64,000 nucleotides of DNA from Thalassolituus hydrocarboniclasticus. GTDB taxonomy: Bacteria; Pseudomonadota; Gammaproteobacteria; Pseudomonadales; Oceanobacteraceae. Positions 1-8,101 of this stretch are shown here, one piece after another (position 1 is the stretch's first letter; every line of letters begins with the position of its first letter). The position numbers and the translations under genes were made by a program. The notes beneath the pieces were generated by a model, which was not told the origin of the DNA, made no database searches, and worked only from the letters and a program-made list of their open reading frames with translations. The DNA is taken from contig NZ_CP054475.1 of assembly GCF_025345565.1 (NCBI RefSeq), positions 3,637,129-3,701,128 of the forward strand, in the 5' to 3' direction.

Positions 1-988
1 AGTTGAGCAGATGCCAGGTCCAAGGCTTTTCCTGCTCAGCCACGCGCTGACACATCCAGTGCGTGTCGAACCCGGTGACCAGCGGCTGCGGCCCTATGCG
101 CTCACCACGATGGTTGAGCCACAATGCCGACTTACAAGGAATGGTCGACAAGCCATGGCCGGCGAAATGCGGATAGGGGTGCGGAAAGCCAGCGGCGTAA
201 TTCCACATCTCGCCAGCATGGATAATCTGCGCACCGAGCTGTTCGGCAGCCCAGTGGTGTAAACAGCCATCGGCCATCGGATGCGCGCCATTGAGCATGG
301 TCTCTGGCAAAGGGCGCTCTTTGAGCCAATTGGCCCTGCATTCGGTGTGACTTCCATTGATGCCCCCCATGGCCAGCACCACCGCTGGCGCACTGCAACA
401 CACGACCTTGCCGGTCCGCTCATTAAAGGCAAGGGCACCACTCAATTTGCCGGCCGCATGCTCCAATCCAGTCACCCGATGCTCGTGTAATAGGGTCAGG
501 CGCCCATCATGGTTAGCTCGATGCAGAGCCGCCACCAGGCAGCGCACTAGTTCACGCGAGGTACCCCAAACCACGTGATAGCGCGGCAGACTATTACCAT
601 CGCCATTCAGGCCACGCTCCACCCAGTTCACCGCTGGCATGAACTTGATGCCTTCACTCCTCAGCCAGTCATACACCTCACGGCGCGAATGCTCTACGTA
701 GTAGCGTGCCCATTGCAACGGCCATTCATCCTGCAAATCCAGCTCACCAAACTGCATCCAGTCATACAGAGCCCGCTCGGGTGTATCCGGAATACCCATG
801 GCCTTTTGCAGTCGCGTACCCACCAGAGCCATGCCGCCGAAGGCCCAGAGCGCTAGGCCGCCGAGGCGTTTAGGTGTATCCCGGTCGATCAGCACCACCC
901 GCTGGCCCGCCCGTAGCAACTCTAACGCTGTGACGATGCCCGCCAGGCCACCCCCTACCACCACCGTATCCGCTTGCAATAACGCCAT
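1..988 (-). CDS. FAD-binding dehydrogenase (KstD/fumarate-reductase-like), 3' part missing
   Basis: Reading leftward from the ATG at 988 gives about 329 residues with no stop before the window edge. The N-terminus has a Rossmann FAD-binding motif (VVVGGGLAGIVTALEL, about residues 9-24) and an ERTGKVV...VVLAMGGINGS stretch near residue 200. This is the layout of FAD-binding dehydrogenases related to ketosteroid dehydrogenase and fumarate reductase flavoproteins. A GGAGG lies 8 bases before the ATG. The catalytic C-terminal part is outside the window, so the substrate cannot be named. It has no evident link to denitrification and probably belongs to the flanking chromosome. Confidence 0.8.
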   Translation of the reverse strand, partial: MALLQADTVVVGGGLAGIVTALELLRAGQRVVLIDRDTPKRLGGLALWAFGGMALVGTRLQKAMGIPDTPERALYDWMQFGELDLQDEWPLQWARYYVEHSRREVYDWLRSEGIKFMPAVNWVERGLNGDGNSLPRYHVVWGTSRELVRCLVAALHRANHDGRLTLLHEHRVTGLEHAAGKLSGALAFNERTGKVVCCSAPAVVLAMGGINGSHTECRANWLKERPLPETMLNGAHPMADGCLHHWAAEQLGAQIIHAGEMWNYAAGFPHPYPHFAGHGLSTIPCKSALWLNHRGERIGPQPLVTGFDTHWMCQRVAEQEKPWTWHLLN

Positions 989-1461
989 AGCTCAGCCTCC
1001 ATAGATGACCACGCCGGACATGCTTCGTGCGTCGCCTTGTTGTTAGCCACGATAGTCGGTAACGTTCATTTCGGATTGACCCAATGAGCCATCAATAATG
1101 ACTCTGCAGGCCATCGCATCGATCAGTTGGATCAGCAATCTGCTGACCGCTGCAGAGCAGCAGAGCATGACGCGCAAGACGTTACGGGCTCTGGCCGGTA
1201 TTGCCGTACACGAGCTGGATGCGGGCTTTGGCCTAAAAGTGACAACGCTATTCAAACAGGATATACCCACAATGATCCGGCCTGCGCTATTGAAGATGCC
1301 AGCCGTCTACATAAAATCAAAAATAACTGGTGGCCCCGGAGCTGGACTTGGTTATGCAGGATTGCTGGTGCTTGTATCATCGGGATAAGAGGGTTGGTGG
1401 TACTTTTTGCGGGCAGTCGGGTCATCGGTTTCTTTTAACGCTATTCGATACTGGTGCTTAG
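989..1461. other. Gap without a supportable gene
   Basis: This 473-base stretch has overlapping open frames on both strands (1098-1388 and 1127-1438 plus, 1043-1270 minus). None has a convincing ribosome binding site or a recognisable domain, and they exclude one another. It may hold the promoter of the FAD dehydrogenase and remnants of lost genes. No tRNA, terminator or repeat is seen. Confidence 0.4.
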
Positions 1462-1866
1462 ATGAATATTGAAAACTATGAGGAACTCATTCTGGCCGCC
1501 ATGAGCCAGCAGGAGCCACAACGCCTGCTGTTTGTTCTGGCAAAATCAGAGTTGCCCGAGGGATACACAGAAGAGCAGCAGGAACGCTTTGAAAATGGTG
1601 AAGGCGGTGTGCTCAGCCCGGTGTTATGCGTTGATAAACTTCCTGGCGAAGTGATGCACTTTCATGAGCTGGTCAGCGAATCGGAAAAAACCGGACAGCA
1701 GTGGGACGTGGCATTTATCAGTGCCATGTCTGGCCATGACGGCTTCCCGCCACAGCCGGAAGAGGCTGACCAGTACCTGCAGCTTATGGTGAATAAGATC
1801 AACGCCGGCATGATATCCGAATACCTGACGTTCAACCGTAGTGGTGAACTGATCGCCCTTTACTGA
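1462..1866 (+). CDS. Conserved small protein (often misnamed ribonucleotide reductase subunit alpha)
   Basis: A 134-residue soluble acidic protein. The stretch LLFVLAKSELPEGYTEEQ followed by a GEGG...LSPVLCVDK block is typical of a small family in Pseudomonas and marine gammaproteobacteria. Databases commonly label it ribonucleotide reductase subunit alpha without support from any catalytic motif; that name should not be trusted. No signal peptide or membrane segment is seen. The ribosome binding site is weak. Its stop is 17 bases from the convergent ubiT stop. Its role is unknown. Confidence 0.75.
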   Translation: MNIENYEELILAAMSQQEPQRLLFVLAKSELPEGYTEEQQERFENGEGGVLSPVLCVDKLPGEVMHFHELVSESEKTGQQWDVAFISAMSGHDGFPPQPEEADQYLQLMVNKINAGMISEYLTFNRSGELIALY

Positions 1867-1882
1867 TTTGCCCTTTGCTGAT

Positions 1883-2371
1883 TTATAGCGATTTCTGGCT
1901 CTGTTTATGAATGCGGCTGATCAGCTTCATAACCGGGGCCGGAATTCTCCCCATCAGTTCCAGACTGTCGATAAAGTTTTTCAGATACAGCCCGAGTTCG
2001 GTGTTACCTGTTATTAACAGCCGACGCTGGAAAAACAGCGTATCCGGATCCACTTCGTTATGCAGCATTTCCAGCAATGAGTGCTGATCTGTGCGCAGAG
2101 TAACCTCTGATATCTGCGCCGGGATCATCACTTTGATTCTTTTATCATAAGCCGTAACGGTAAATGAGAAGTTCAGATCACGGATATTAACCGTCGCAAG
2201 CTTGCGCTCAAGAAAATCAAGTTCTCCGGCAGACAGCTCTTTTCCAAGAAGATGATTAAGCGCAGATGCGATTACCTGCTCAAGAATAAAATCGGGCGTA
2301 TAGCGGGTTATTTTCTCAGGTAGTTTTACCAGCCTGTCACCTGCGGCCCTATGAAATTTCCGGGAAAGCAT
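1883..2371 (-). CDS. ubiT: UbiT, SCP2-domain accessory factor for O2-independent ubiquinone synthesis
   Basis: A 162-residue protein with an SCP2 sterol-carrier-like domain over about residues 40-135, the size and layout of E. coli UbiT (YhbT). In the known pathway UbiT binds the lipid intermediates while UbiU and UbiV do the hydroxylations without oxygen. It is divergent from ubiUV, the classic arrangement, across a 167-base region with an extended dyad. AAGG sits 6 bases before the ATG. In a denitrifier it would keep ubiquinone supplied for the nitrate reductase under anoxia. Confidence 0.88.
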   Translation of the reverse strand: MLSRKFHRAAGDRLVKLPEKITRYTPDFILEQVIASALNHLLGKELSAGELDFLERKLATVNIRDLNFSFTVTAYDKRIKVMIPAQISEVTLRTDQHSLLEMLHNEVDPDTLFFQRRLLITGNTELGLYLKNFIDSLELMGRIPAPVMKLISRIHKQSQKSL

Positions 2372-2436
2372 AACTAACCTTCACACCCCAGCACCTGTAT
2401 TTCCGCCAGAATAAAAAATTCTTAAGCCAATGAGCA

Positions 2437-2479
2437 AAGCCCATTAATGGGTAGTTCAAACCTACCTATTCGTGGGCTT
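2437..2479. promoter_or_regulatory. 43-bp imperfect dyad with NarL-type heptamers in the ubiT-ubiU gap
   Basis: Outer arms AAGCCCA (2437-2443) and TGGGCTT (2473-2479) and inner arms GTAG (2451-2454) and CTAC (2462-2465) share one centre at 2458. Two heptamers matching the NarL consensus TACYYMT lie inside: ATGGGTA (2447-2453, minus orientation) and TACCTAT (2463-2469, plus). They point away from each other, unlike the usual 7-2-7 site. The position suggests shared control of ubiT and ubiUV. The regulator is inferred only. Confidence 0.5.
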
Positions 2480-2538
2480 AGCGGCGATCACCTGATTTCA
2501 TTAACATATCAATAGTGTCTTAATATGGCAGAAATACT

Positions 2539-3534
2539 ATGGAATTGCTTTGCCCTGCGGGAAGCCTTCCCGCCTTAAAAGCGGCAATAAACCAGGGCGC
2601 TGATGCGGTATATGTTGGCCTTCGGGGAGATACCAATGCCCGCCACTTTGCCGGTCTGAACCTCGCAGGTTCAGGACTGGATGAAGCCGTTGCTTATACA
2701 CACAAACATGGGCGGAAAATCCATGTTGCCATCAACACATTTGCACATACAGACGGCTGGGAGCGCTGGCAGAAATCCGTTGATAGCGCAGTAAGAGCCG
2801 GGGCTGATGTCCTGATTCTTGCCGATATATCACTGCTGGCATACGCACATGACCGTTATCCAAAAGTTGAAAAGCATCTGTCCGTTCAGGCTTCTGCAAC
2901 CAATCCTGCCGCTATTGATTTTTACCGCAATCTGGGAATCTCCCGTGTGGTACTGCCGCGGGTATTATCGATGCAGCAGGTAAAATCATTAGCGCGGATT
3001 TCAGATATGCCGCTGGAGGTTTTTGCATTCGGCAGCCTCTGCATTATGGCTGAAGGCCGCTGCTATCTCAGCTCTTATATGACCGGCGAGTCACCGAATA
3101 CTGCTGGGGTCTGCTCTCCGGCTGCCTATGTCCGCTGGGATGAGAAAGCAGACGGATCGCTGGAGTCGCGCCTCAACGGCGTCATGATTGATCGCTTTAA
3201 TGCTGATGAAAATGCCGGCTATCCCACGCTGTGCAAAGGACGCTTTCAGGTCGGAAACGATTTGTACAATGTGCTTGAAGAGCCAACAAGTCTGAATACT
3301 CTGGAGCTGCTACCGGAATTATTCAATGAAGGCATTGCCTCGCTGAAAATCGAAGGGCGCCAGCGCAGCCCTGCCTACGTGGAAAAAATTACCCGGGTAT
3401 GGCGCCAGGCAATTGATGCCGCTCAGGAAGATCCACAACGATTCCGGGTAAAGGATGAATGGAATCAGGTTCTGAATTCATTATCGGAAGGCAGCCAAAC
3501 CACACTTGGCGCTTACCACCGGAAATGGAAATAA
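2539..3534 (+). CDS. ubiU: UbiU, U32-family Fe-S protein of anaerobic ubiquinone synthesis
   Basis: A 331-residue peptidase-U32-family protein. Cysteines at 168, 175, 192 and 232 match in position and spacing the four that hold the 4Fe-4S cluster in E. coli UbiU (YhbU). With UbiV it forms the O2-independent hydroxylase that uses prephenate as oxygen donor (known from E. coli work). Three bases separate it from ubiV, so the two are co-transcribed. Its presence at the start of a denitrification island fits quinone supply for anaerobic respiration. Confidence 0.93.
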   Translation: MELLCPAGSLPALKAAINQGADAVYVGLRGDTNARHFAGLNLAGSGLDEAVAYTHKHGRKIHVAINTFAHTDGWERWQKSVDSAVRAGADVLILADISLLAYAHDRYPKVEKHLSVQASATNPAAIDFYRNLGISRVVLPRVLSMQQVKSLARISDMPLEVFAFGSLCIMAEGRCYLSSYMTGESPNTAGVCSPAAYVRWDEKADGSLESRLNGVMIDRFNADENAGYPTLCKGRFQVGNDLYNVLEEPTSLNTLELLPELFNEGIASLKIEGRQRSPAYVEKITRVWRQAIDAAQEDPQRFRVKDEWNQVLNSLSEGSQTTLGAYHRKWK

Positions 3535-3537
3535 ATA

Positions 3538-4416
3538 ATGAAATTTTCTCTCGGTGCAATTCAGTACTACTGGCCTAAAAATACTGTTATTAAATTTTAT
3601 GATAGTGTTGCCGCTTCTGATATCGACATTGTTTATCTCGGTGAAACGGTCTGCAGCAAACGCAGAGAACTGAATTTAAAAGACTATCTGGATATCGCAT
3701 TTAAGTTACGCGAATCAGGCAAGCAGGTTTGTCTTTCAACAATGACCCTGCTTGAAAGCCCCGCCTTACTGCGGGAAATGGCACGTTATATCGACAATGG
3801 TGAGTTTGTTATTGAAGCCAATGATATTGGCGCCGTGCAGCTTGCGCAGGAAAGAAACCTGCCGTTTATCGCCGGCCCGGCCATCAACTGCTACAACCAG
3901 CACACCCTGAAATATCTGGTGAATTCCGGCCTTAAACGCTGGGTAATGCCTGTGGAACTTTCCCGTGACTGGCTGAAAACATTGCTCGAGCAAGAAGTCG
4001 TGCGTGATATCCGCAGTTGCTTTGAAACAGAAGTGTTTGCCTTTGGTCATTTGCCTCTGGCCTGGTCAGCCCGCTGCTTTACTGCACGCTCAGAAGACAG
4101 GCAAAAGGATCAGTGCGAACTGTGCTGCATTAATTATCCCAAAGGCAGAGAGGTACACAGTCAGGATGGTAAGCAAGTATTTGTTTTAAATGGTATCCAG
4201 ACCCAGTCAGGCCAGCGTTACAACCTGATCAATGATTTACCTTCCATGCACCGGCTGGTCGATATTGTCCGCCTGAGTCCGGAACCGGAAGGAACGCTGG
4301 ATTGGCTGAACCGTTTCCGGGAAAACATCCGCGGCAAACATCCGGTTAAACTCGCAGCAGGTGACAGCAATGGTTATTGGAATCGCCTTGCCGGAATGCT
4401 GACGGTTGAAACCTGA
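3538..4416 (+). CDS. ubiV: UbiV, U32-family Fe-S partner of UbiU
   Basis: A 292-residue U32-family protein. Cysteines at 39, 180, 193 and 197 are at the positions known to bind the 4Fe-4S cluster in E. coli UbiV (YhbV); C196 gives an adjacent extra cysteine. It works as a heterodimer with UbiU in anaerobic ring hydroxylation of ubiquinone precursors. It follows ubiU by three bases. A 141-base gap then leads to a NarK-like gene on the same strand that may be co-transcribed or have its own promoter. Confidence 0.93.
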   Translation: MKFSLGAIQYYWPKNTVIKFYDSVAASDIDIVYLGETVCSKRRELNLKDYLDIAFKLRESGKQVCLSTMTLLESPALLREMARYIDNGEFVIEANDIGAVQLAQERNLPFIAGPAINCYNQHTLKYLVNSGLKRWVMPVELSRDWLKTLLEQEVVRDIRSCFETEVFAFGHLPLAWSARCFTARSEDRQKDQCELCCINYPKGREVHSQDGKQVFVLNGIQTQSGQRYNLINDLPSMHRLVDIVRLSPEPEGTLDWLNRFRENIRGKHPVKLAAGDSNGYWNRLAGMLTVET

Positions 4417-4557
4417 ATCAGAACCTGCGCCAATATCCCGGAATGAGTATCTGATATACCCACCAGGTGAGTGACAGGTATCTCTGCAGCCGAATTGTTT
4501 TTGCCCTTAATTCTGTCATCGTAGCTCATTCTATACAGCTCAATAGCAGGATTTCAT

Positions 4558-6150
4558 ATGCCGAATCTGACAGGCTGGAAGCCGGACGATACGGATTTCT
4601 GGAAAAATACAGGCAACCGTTATGTACGCCACCTGCCGGTTCTGCAATTAATTCTGTTACTTGCCGGTTCGTCCGTATGGATGGGCTGGTCAGTGCTCTC
4701 GGCCCTGATGGCCGACAGCAGTTGGGGCTTCAGCCCGCAAGAGCTTTTTTCGCTGATTTATATCGCAGGCTTTTCTGGTGCAGCGCTGCGTCTGTGTGGC
4801 AGATTTCTGGTATTTCAGCTGGGTACCCGGGCCGTAATCTGGTCAGGAATCATTGGCATAGGGATTTCGCTGCTTGCCATATTCTGGGTTTTTAAAGAAT
4901 CAGACACACCTCTTTGGGCATTCAGAATAGCGGCAGCCTGCTGTGGCTTTGGTGCTGTTGTCCTGCCCCAGATCACCAGTATCAACCGCTATATTTATCC
5001 GCGCCGTATGCGTTTTATTTCTCAGGAAATGCCCCTTGGACTGGGTGATGCCGGACTGATTCTGATTATGGTAATGATCCCGACAATCATCTATTGGGAT
5101 CCACCTTTAAAAAATATTCTTACCGAATATGTTCTTATTCATGACAGCAGCAACCTGATCGGTGTCATCCATGAAGGTCACGGACTTTGGTTTCAGTGGT
5201 TAATACTTCCAATTGCCGGAATGTGTCTTCTGGCTGCCTGGCTGAACCGCTTTTCACCGGCAGTTAATGTACGGAATATGATGTTGGCCCGATCTGTCAG
5301 TATGCTTTCATGGGGACGTTCCTGGCTGCTGCTTCTACTGGTCATATTGGCCAGCATCGGCATCCCCTATATGTCGAATAACAGCATGATTACCGGCGCC
5401 TTTCCTGCCGTCCGGGAAATGAGTATTTTTATTGTTATTTTCCTCGTCATTTTCGCCATGCAGAATCTTTCGGGTAATCAGACATTTTCAGAGCAACAGC
5501 TAAAAGCTCTGGCTAATCGTGAAGTCCATATACTGGCACTGATGTATCTTATGGGTCATGGTTCTTTTCTTGGATTATCCGTCAGCCTGCCTCTTCTGAC
5601 AGAGCTGATATTTTCCTATATTCCAACCGATGGTCATACCGGCAGCCAGATCAATCCCGCCGCCCCATCCATTCTTGCCTACTGTTGGATCGGCCCTCTG
5701 CTAGGGCTTTCCGCCAGAGCCGCGGGAAGCTGGATGTCTAAACACATCAATCCGGGAAAGATTCATCAGGTGGCACTGTTTGCGCTTTTTCTCAGTACTG
5801 TCGCTATGGCAATTACCATAAAATCAGCACTCTCATCACCGAATCCGGAATTCTATTTCTTTCGTTTCTACATGATAACCCTGTTATTTTTTGTTGCTTC
5901 CGGCATGTCATCCGGGAGCATAACCAGTCTGGCGCTTAAGAAGATTCCTGCGAATTACGCCGACCACAGCCTGATATGGATAACCAGCATATCGTCCTTT
6001 GGCTTTTTTTATATCCCGGCGTTGTTTGCTGATCACTGGCTAAGTGCCGGGCCGGCGGCCGTGCTATCCGGCACGTCTATTTTTTATCTGACAGGGATGA
6101 TCATCAACTGGTTTTTTTACTGGCGAAAGGGAGAGGAATCACTCAGCTGA
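4558..6150 (+). CDS. NarK-like MFS membrane protein with an eroded nitrate signature
   Basis: A 530-residue, about 12-helix major facilitator protein that aligns by eye with the narK product of this window (46849-48444) from the N-terminal DDTDFW/EDKAFW element to the C-terminal WFFYWRK/WFFYLRK element. The substrate arginine of helix 2 is kept (R78 in GFSGAALRLC), as is an arginine in the WIGPLLGLSAR helix. The glycine-rich nitrate signature is altered: the GGGNFACSMSNI-type core reads GAVVLPQITSI and the NAGLGN-type element reads PLGLGD. It may carry a different anion, transport weakly, or act as a sensor. AGGA lies 6 bases before the ATG. Its placement next to ubiUV is unusual. Confidence 0.75.
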   Translation: MPNLTGWKPDDTDFWKNTGNRYVRHLPVLQLILLLAGSSVWMGWSVLSALMADSSWGFSPQELFSLIYIAGFSGAALRLCGRFLVFQLGTRAVIWSGIIGIGISLLAIFWVFKESDTPLWAFRIAAACCGFGAVVLPQITSINRYIYPRRMRFISQEMPLGLGDAGLILIMVMIPTIIYWDPPLKNILTEYVLIHDSSNLIGVIHEGHGLWFQWLILPIAGMCLLAAWLNRFSPAVNVRNMMLARSVSMLSWGRSWLLLLLVILASIGIPYMSNNSMITGAFPAVREMSIFIVIFLVIFAMQNLSGNQTFSEQQLKALANREVHILALMYLMGHGSFLGLSVSLPLLTELIFSYIPTDGHTGSQINPAAPSILAYCWIGPLLGLSARAAGSWMSKHINPGKIHQVALFALFLSTVAMAITIKSALSSPNPEFYFFRFYMITLLFFVASGMSSGSITSLALKKIPANYADHSLIWITSISSFGFFYIPALFADHWLSAGPAAVLSGTSIFYLTGMIINWFFYWRKGEESLS

Positions 6151-6166
6151 ATGACAAGATACAGAA

Positions 6167-6538
6167 TCAGGAATGAATATCGGGGATAATTTTACTTTCT
6201 ATATGGTTTACCAGATCAAGCAGAACATCGTCGCCATACTCTTCATCCCGGCGTTTTTTTAAGCCATATTCAGACAGCAACAGATGATGACTCTCGGTGA
6301 CATCAATACTGTTGAGACTACGCTGTACACAGCGCAGCGGACACCCATCAATTGCCAGAACCGGACGACCCGACTGAGCCAGCCGGATAATAGGTTTAAC
6401 TTGGCCACCGATACCGGCTATACAGGACATTTCTGCTACACCTGAACGATCCAGGTGAACGGCAATCCGGTTGGCAAGCTGAGCCACCTGTGAACAGCCA
6501 GAGCAAGAATAAACCAGTGGTTTTGCAGGATCTTTCAT
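6167..6538 (-). CDS. DGC-domain putative zinc-binding protein
   Basis: A 123-residue protein with CSGC near residues 12-15, a conserved SCIAGIGG block near residue 40 and the DGCPLRC motif near residues 64-70. These are the hallmarks of the DGC family of putative zinc-binding proteins, often found in denitrification and anaerobic gene clusters. The biochemical role of the family is not established. The gene converges with the NarK-like gene with 16 bases between stops. No membrane segment is seen. Confidence 0.8.
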   Translation of the reverse strand: MKDPAKPLVYSCSGCSQVAQLANRIAVHLDRSGVAEMSCIAGIGGQVKPIIRLAQSGRPVLAIDGCPLRCVQRSLNSIDVTESHHLLLSEYGLKKRRDEEYGDDVLLDLVNHIESKIIPDIHS

Positions 6539-6894
6539 AAGAACTCTCTACTGAAAAAATCTGCAGAGCAGAGGTTAAATTTTAATATATCACGCCGGAT
6601 ATTTTTTACTATCAATCTGCTCAGAACAGATGTCGGTCTTATGCGGAAAAGGTGAGGAGCCTGTGAATAATCCGGTACGGATATGATCCGTTATTCAGAG
6701 GCCCACTCTTTGGGTATCAGCCATAGTAAAGGCCATTCCCCCTGGCAGGCTGTTGATCTTCTATCTGCGTTGCCACTGCAGTGTTAAAAACCGACTCCAA
6801 ATGCTCATTTACGATCTGTAAACTGCGCTTTTTCGCCGGTTTTTGCCTTGCATTGACTACCTCGAAAACGAAAATAAACAACCTGCCAAGCCTG
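6539..6894. other. Intergenic region with a small inverted repeat; possible dispersed element
   Basis: There is no convincing gene in this 356-base gap between the DGC protein and the nor-operon cytochrome, both on the minus strand. The part 6770-6870 contains TTTAC-GATCT-GTAAA (6809-6823) and an A/T-rich block with the look of an intergenic repeat rather than coding DNA. An open frame at 6717-6950 minus overlaps the cytochrome gene and lacks a credible start. Confidence 0.35.
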
Positions 6895-7215
6895 TTACTT
6901 GGCTTTCTGCTGACTGTAATAGGCAGCGAGATTAGCAATATCCTGATCACTCAGACCTTTTGCCATTGGCGCCATAATGGCTGCATTGCCTCCGGTTCTC
7001 TGGCCATCGCGATAAGCCTTGAGTGCATTTTCAAGATAGGCCGCATGCTGTCCGGCCAGTTTTGGATACATTGGAACCATGCTGTTACCATCAGCATTAT
7101 GGCAGGCTGTGCAAATTCCTGATTTTGCCTGTCCGGCAGCTGCATCGCCGGCCGCCATGCTGGCAGAACTGAATGCCATAGTAACAATAGCGCTTGCCAG
7201 AAGTATTTTTTTCAT
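6895..7215 (-). CDS. Small periplasmic c-type cytochrome (c5/c553-like)
   Basis: A 106-residue protein with a signal peptide ([21 protein letters not shown]) and one heme c motif, CTACH. Methionines in a MAPMAKGL segment could supply the axial ligand. It closes the nor operon and could carry electrons from the bc1 complex to NorC or NirS. An open frame extends upstream, but the signal peptide fixes the start. ATG at 7218 is also possible; 7215 is chosen because GGAG is then 7 bases away. No dedicated nirM/nirC gene is seen, so this is the best donor candidate in the window. Confidence 0.85.
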   Translation of the reverse strand: MKKILLASAIVTMAFSSASMAAGDAAAGQAKSGICTACHNADGNSMVPMYPKLAGQHAAYLENALKAYRDGQRTGGNAAIMAPMAKGLSDQDIANLAAYYSQQKAK

Positions 7216-7244
7216 CATCAATCTCCTTAAGGTTGCCCTGAGGC

Positions 7245-7505
7245 TTATAGCTGCCAGATGGCAGTCAATGTGACTGCAGAAATGGTTATTATTAACCACC
7301 CATACAGAATTCTTTGTAAGAAGAGCGGAGCCTGCTTCATCTCCATAAAATACCGGATGATCCAGAAGCCTTTTATCAGGGCTGTAAACCAGGCTGCAGC
7401 CGCTAACAGCATAAGATGCTCCGGCTTGCGGAGAACAACAGCCAGTGTCAGCAACAGCATTAACAACCACAAAGTCTTTAATGACGTTCCTGCCATACTG
7501 CTCAT
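7245..7505 (-). CDS. norF: NorF-like small membrane protein
   Basis: An 86-residue, three-helix hydrophobic protein with the cytochrome-oxidase-subunit-IV-like pattern of NorF, directly after norE. NorF supports nitric oxide reductase activity by an unknown mechanism in Paracoccus. Start 7505 has AGGA 7 bases upstream; an alternative ATG at 7523 overlaps the norE stop as ATGA. Twenty-nine bases separate it from the downstream cytochrome gene. Confidence 0.75.
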   Translation of the reverse strand: MSSMAGTSLKTLWLLMLLLTLAVVLRKPEHLMLLAAAAWFTALIKGFWIIRYFMEMKQAPLFLQRILYGWLIITISAVTLTAIWQL

Positions 7506-7519
7506 AGCATCATCCTGTT

Positions 7520-8101
7520 TCATCTTAGTACATAAAGCGCCGGGAAAAGAACGATCCACACCAGGTCAACCATATGCCAGTAAGAGGCTGCACTTTCCGC
7601 CGCTTTTAGTTTCTGCTCATCGTCCGAGTCTGTCTTTTTCAGCCAGCGGCCGAGAATAATAAGAATCATCATTCCGGCAAGCACATGGAGAAAATGAAAG
7701 AACGTCGTGAAAAAATAAAACCCGAAGAATATATCGTAGTGCAACGAGTACCCATTGCTATAGAGTGTTTGATATTCACTCACTTTACTAATGACATAGA
7801 TCATTCCACAGCCGGATGCCGCGAAAAAATAACGCGCATAGCCATCGCCCTGAATGCGGAGCTTATTAACGCCTGTTGCCACCAGGTAACTGCCCGTCAG
7901 CAATGCCATCGTATTAATCACCCCGGCAGCAACATGCAGCTCCTGCAGGCCGGCCTGAAACATCTCCGGCTGCCGGAGGCGAACCAGAGAGAAGCCGGCG
8001 ATCAGCAGGCCAAAAACAGCCAGTTCAGCACAAAGAAAAAACCACAGGGCAATATCGCCCGGGATCTTGTCTTTTCCGCTCAGAGTCAGCGGGCTGTTCA
8101 T
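7520..8101 (-). CDS. norE: NorE, subunit-III-like membrane protein of nitric oxide reduction
   Basis: A 193-residue protein of about five helices in the cytochrome c oxidase subunit III superfamily (N-terminal GDIALWFFLCAELAVFG, C-terminal SYWHMVDLVWIVLFP). It is the usual size for NorE. Its ATG overlaps the norD stop by four bases (8098-8101), a sign of translational coupling. NorE and NorF raise NO reductase activity in Paracoccus, but their exact task is unsettled. Confidence 0.88.
   Translation of the reverse strand: MNSPLTLSGKDKIPGDIALWFFLCAELAVFGLLIAGFSLVRLRQPEMFQAGLQELHVAAGVINTMALLTGSYLVATGVNKLRIQGDGYARYFFAASGCGMIYVISKVSEYQTLYSNGYSLHYDIFFGFYFFTTFFHFLHVLAGMMILIILGRWLKKTDSDDEQKLKAAESAASYWHMVDLVWIVLFPALYVLR

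Noticed and set aside
1043-1438. Three overlapping small open frames on both strands
   Set aside because: They have no ribosome binding site, no recognisable domain and exclude one another. Treated as non-coding or remnant DNA.
6717-6950. Possible 77-residue protein on the minus strand
   Set aside because: It overlaps the start of the cytochrome c coding region's far end in another frame and has no credible start. The DNA looks like an intergenic element.
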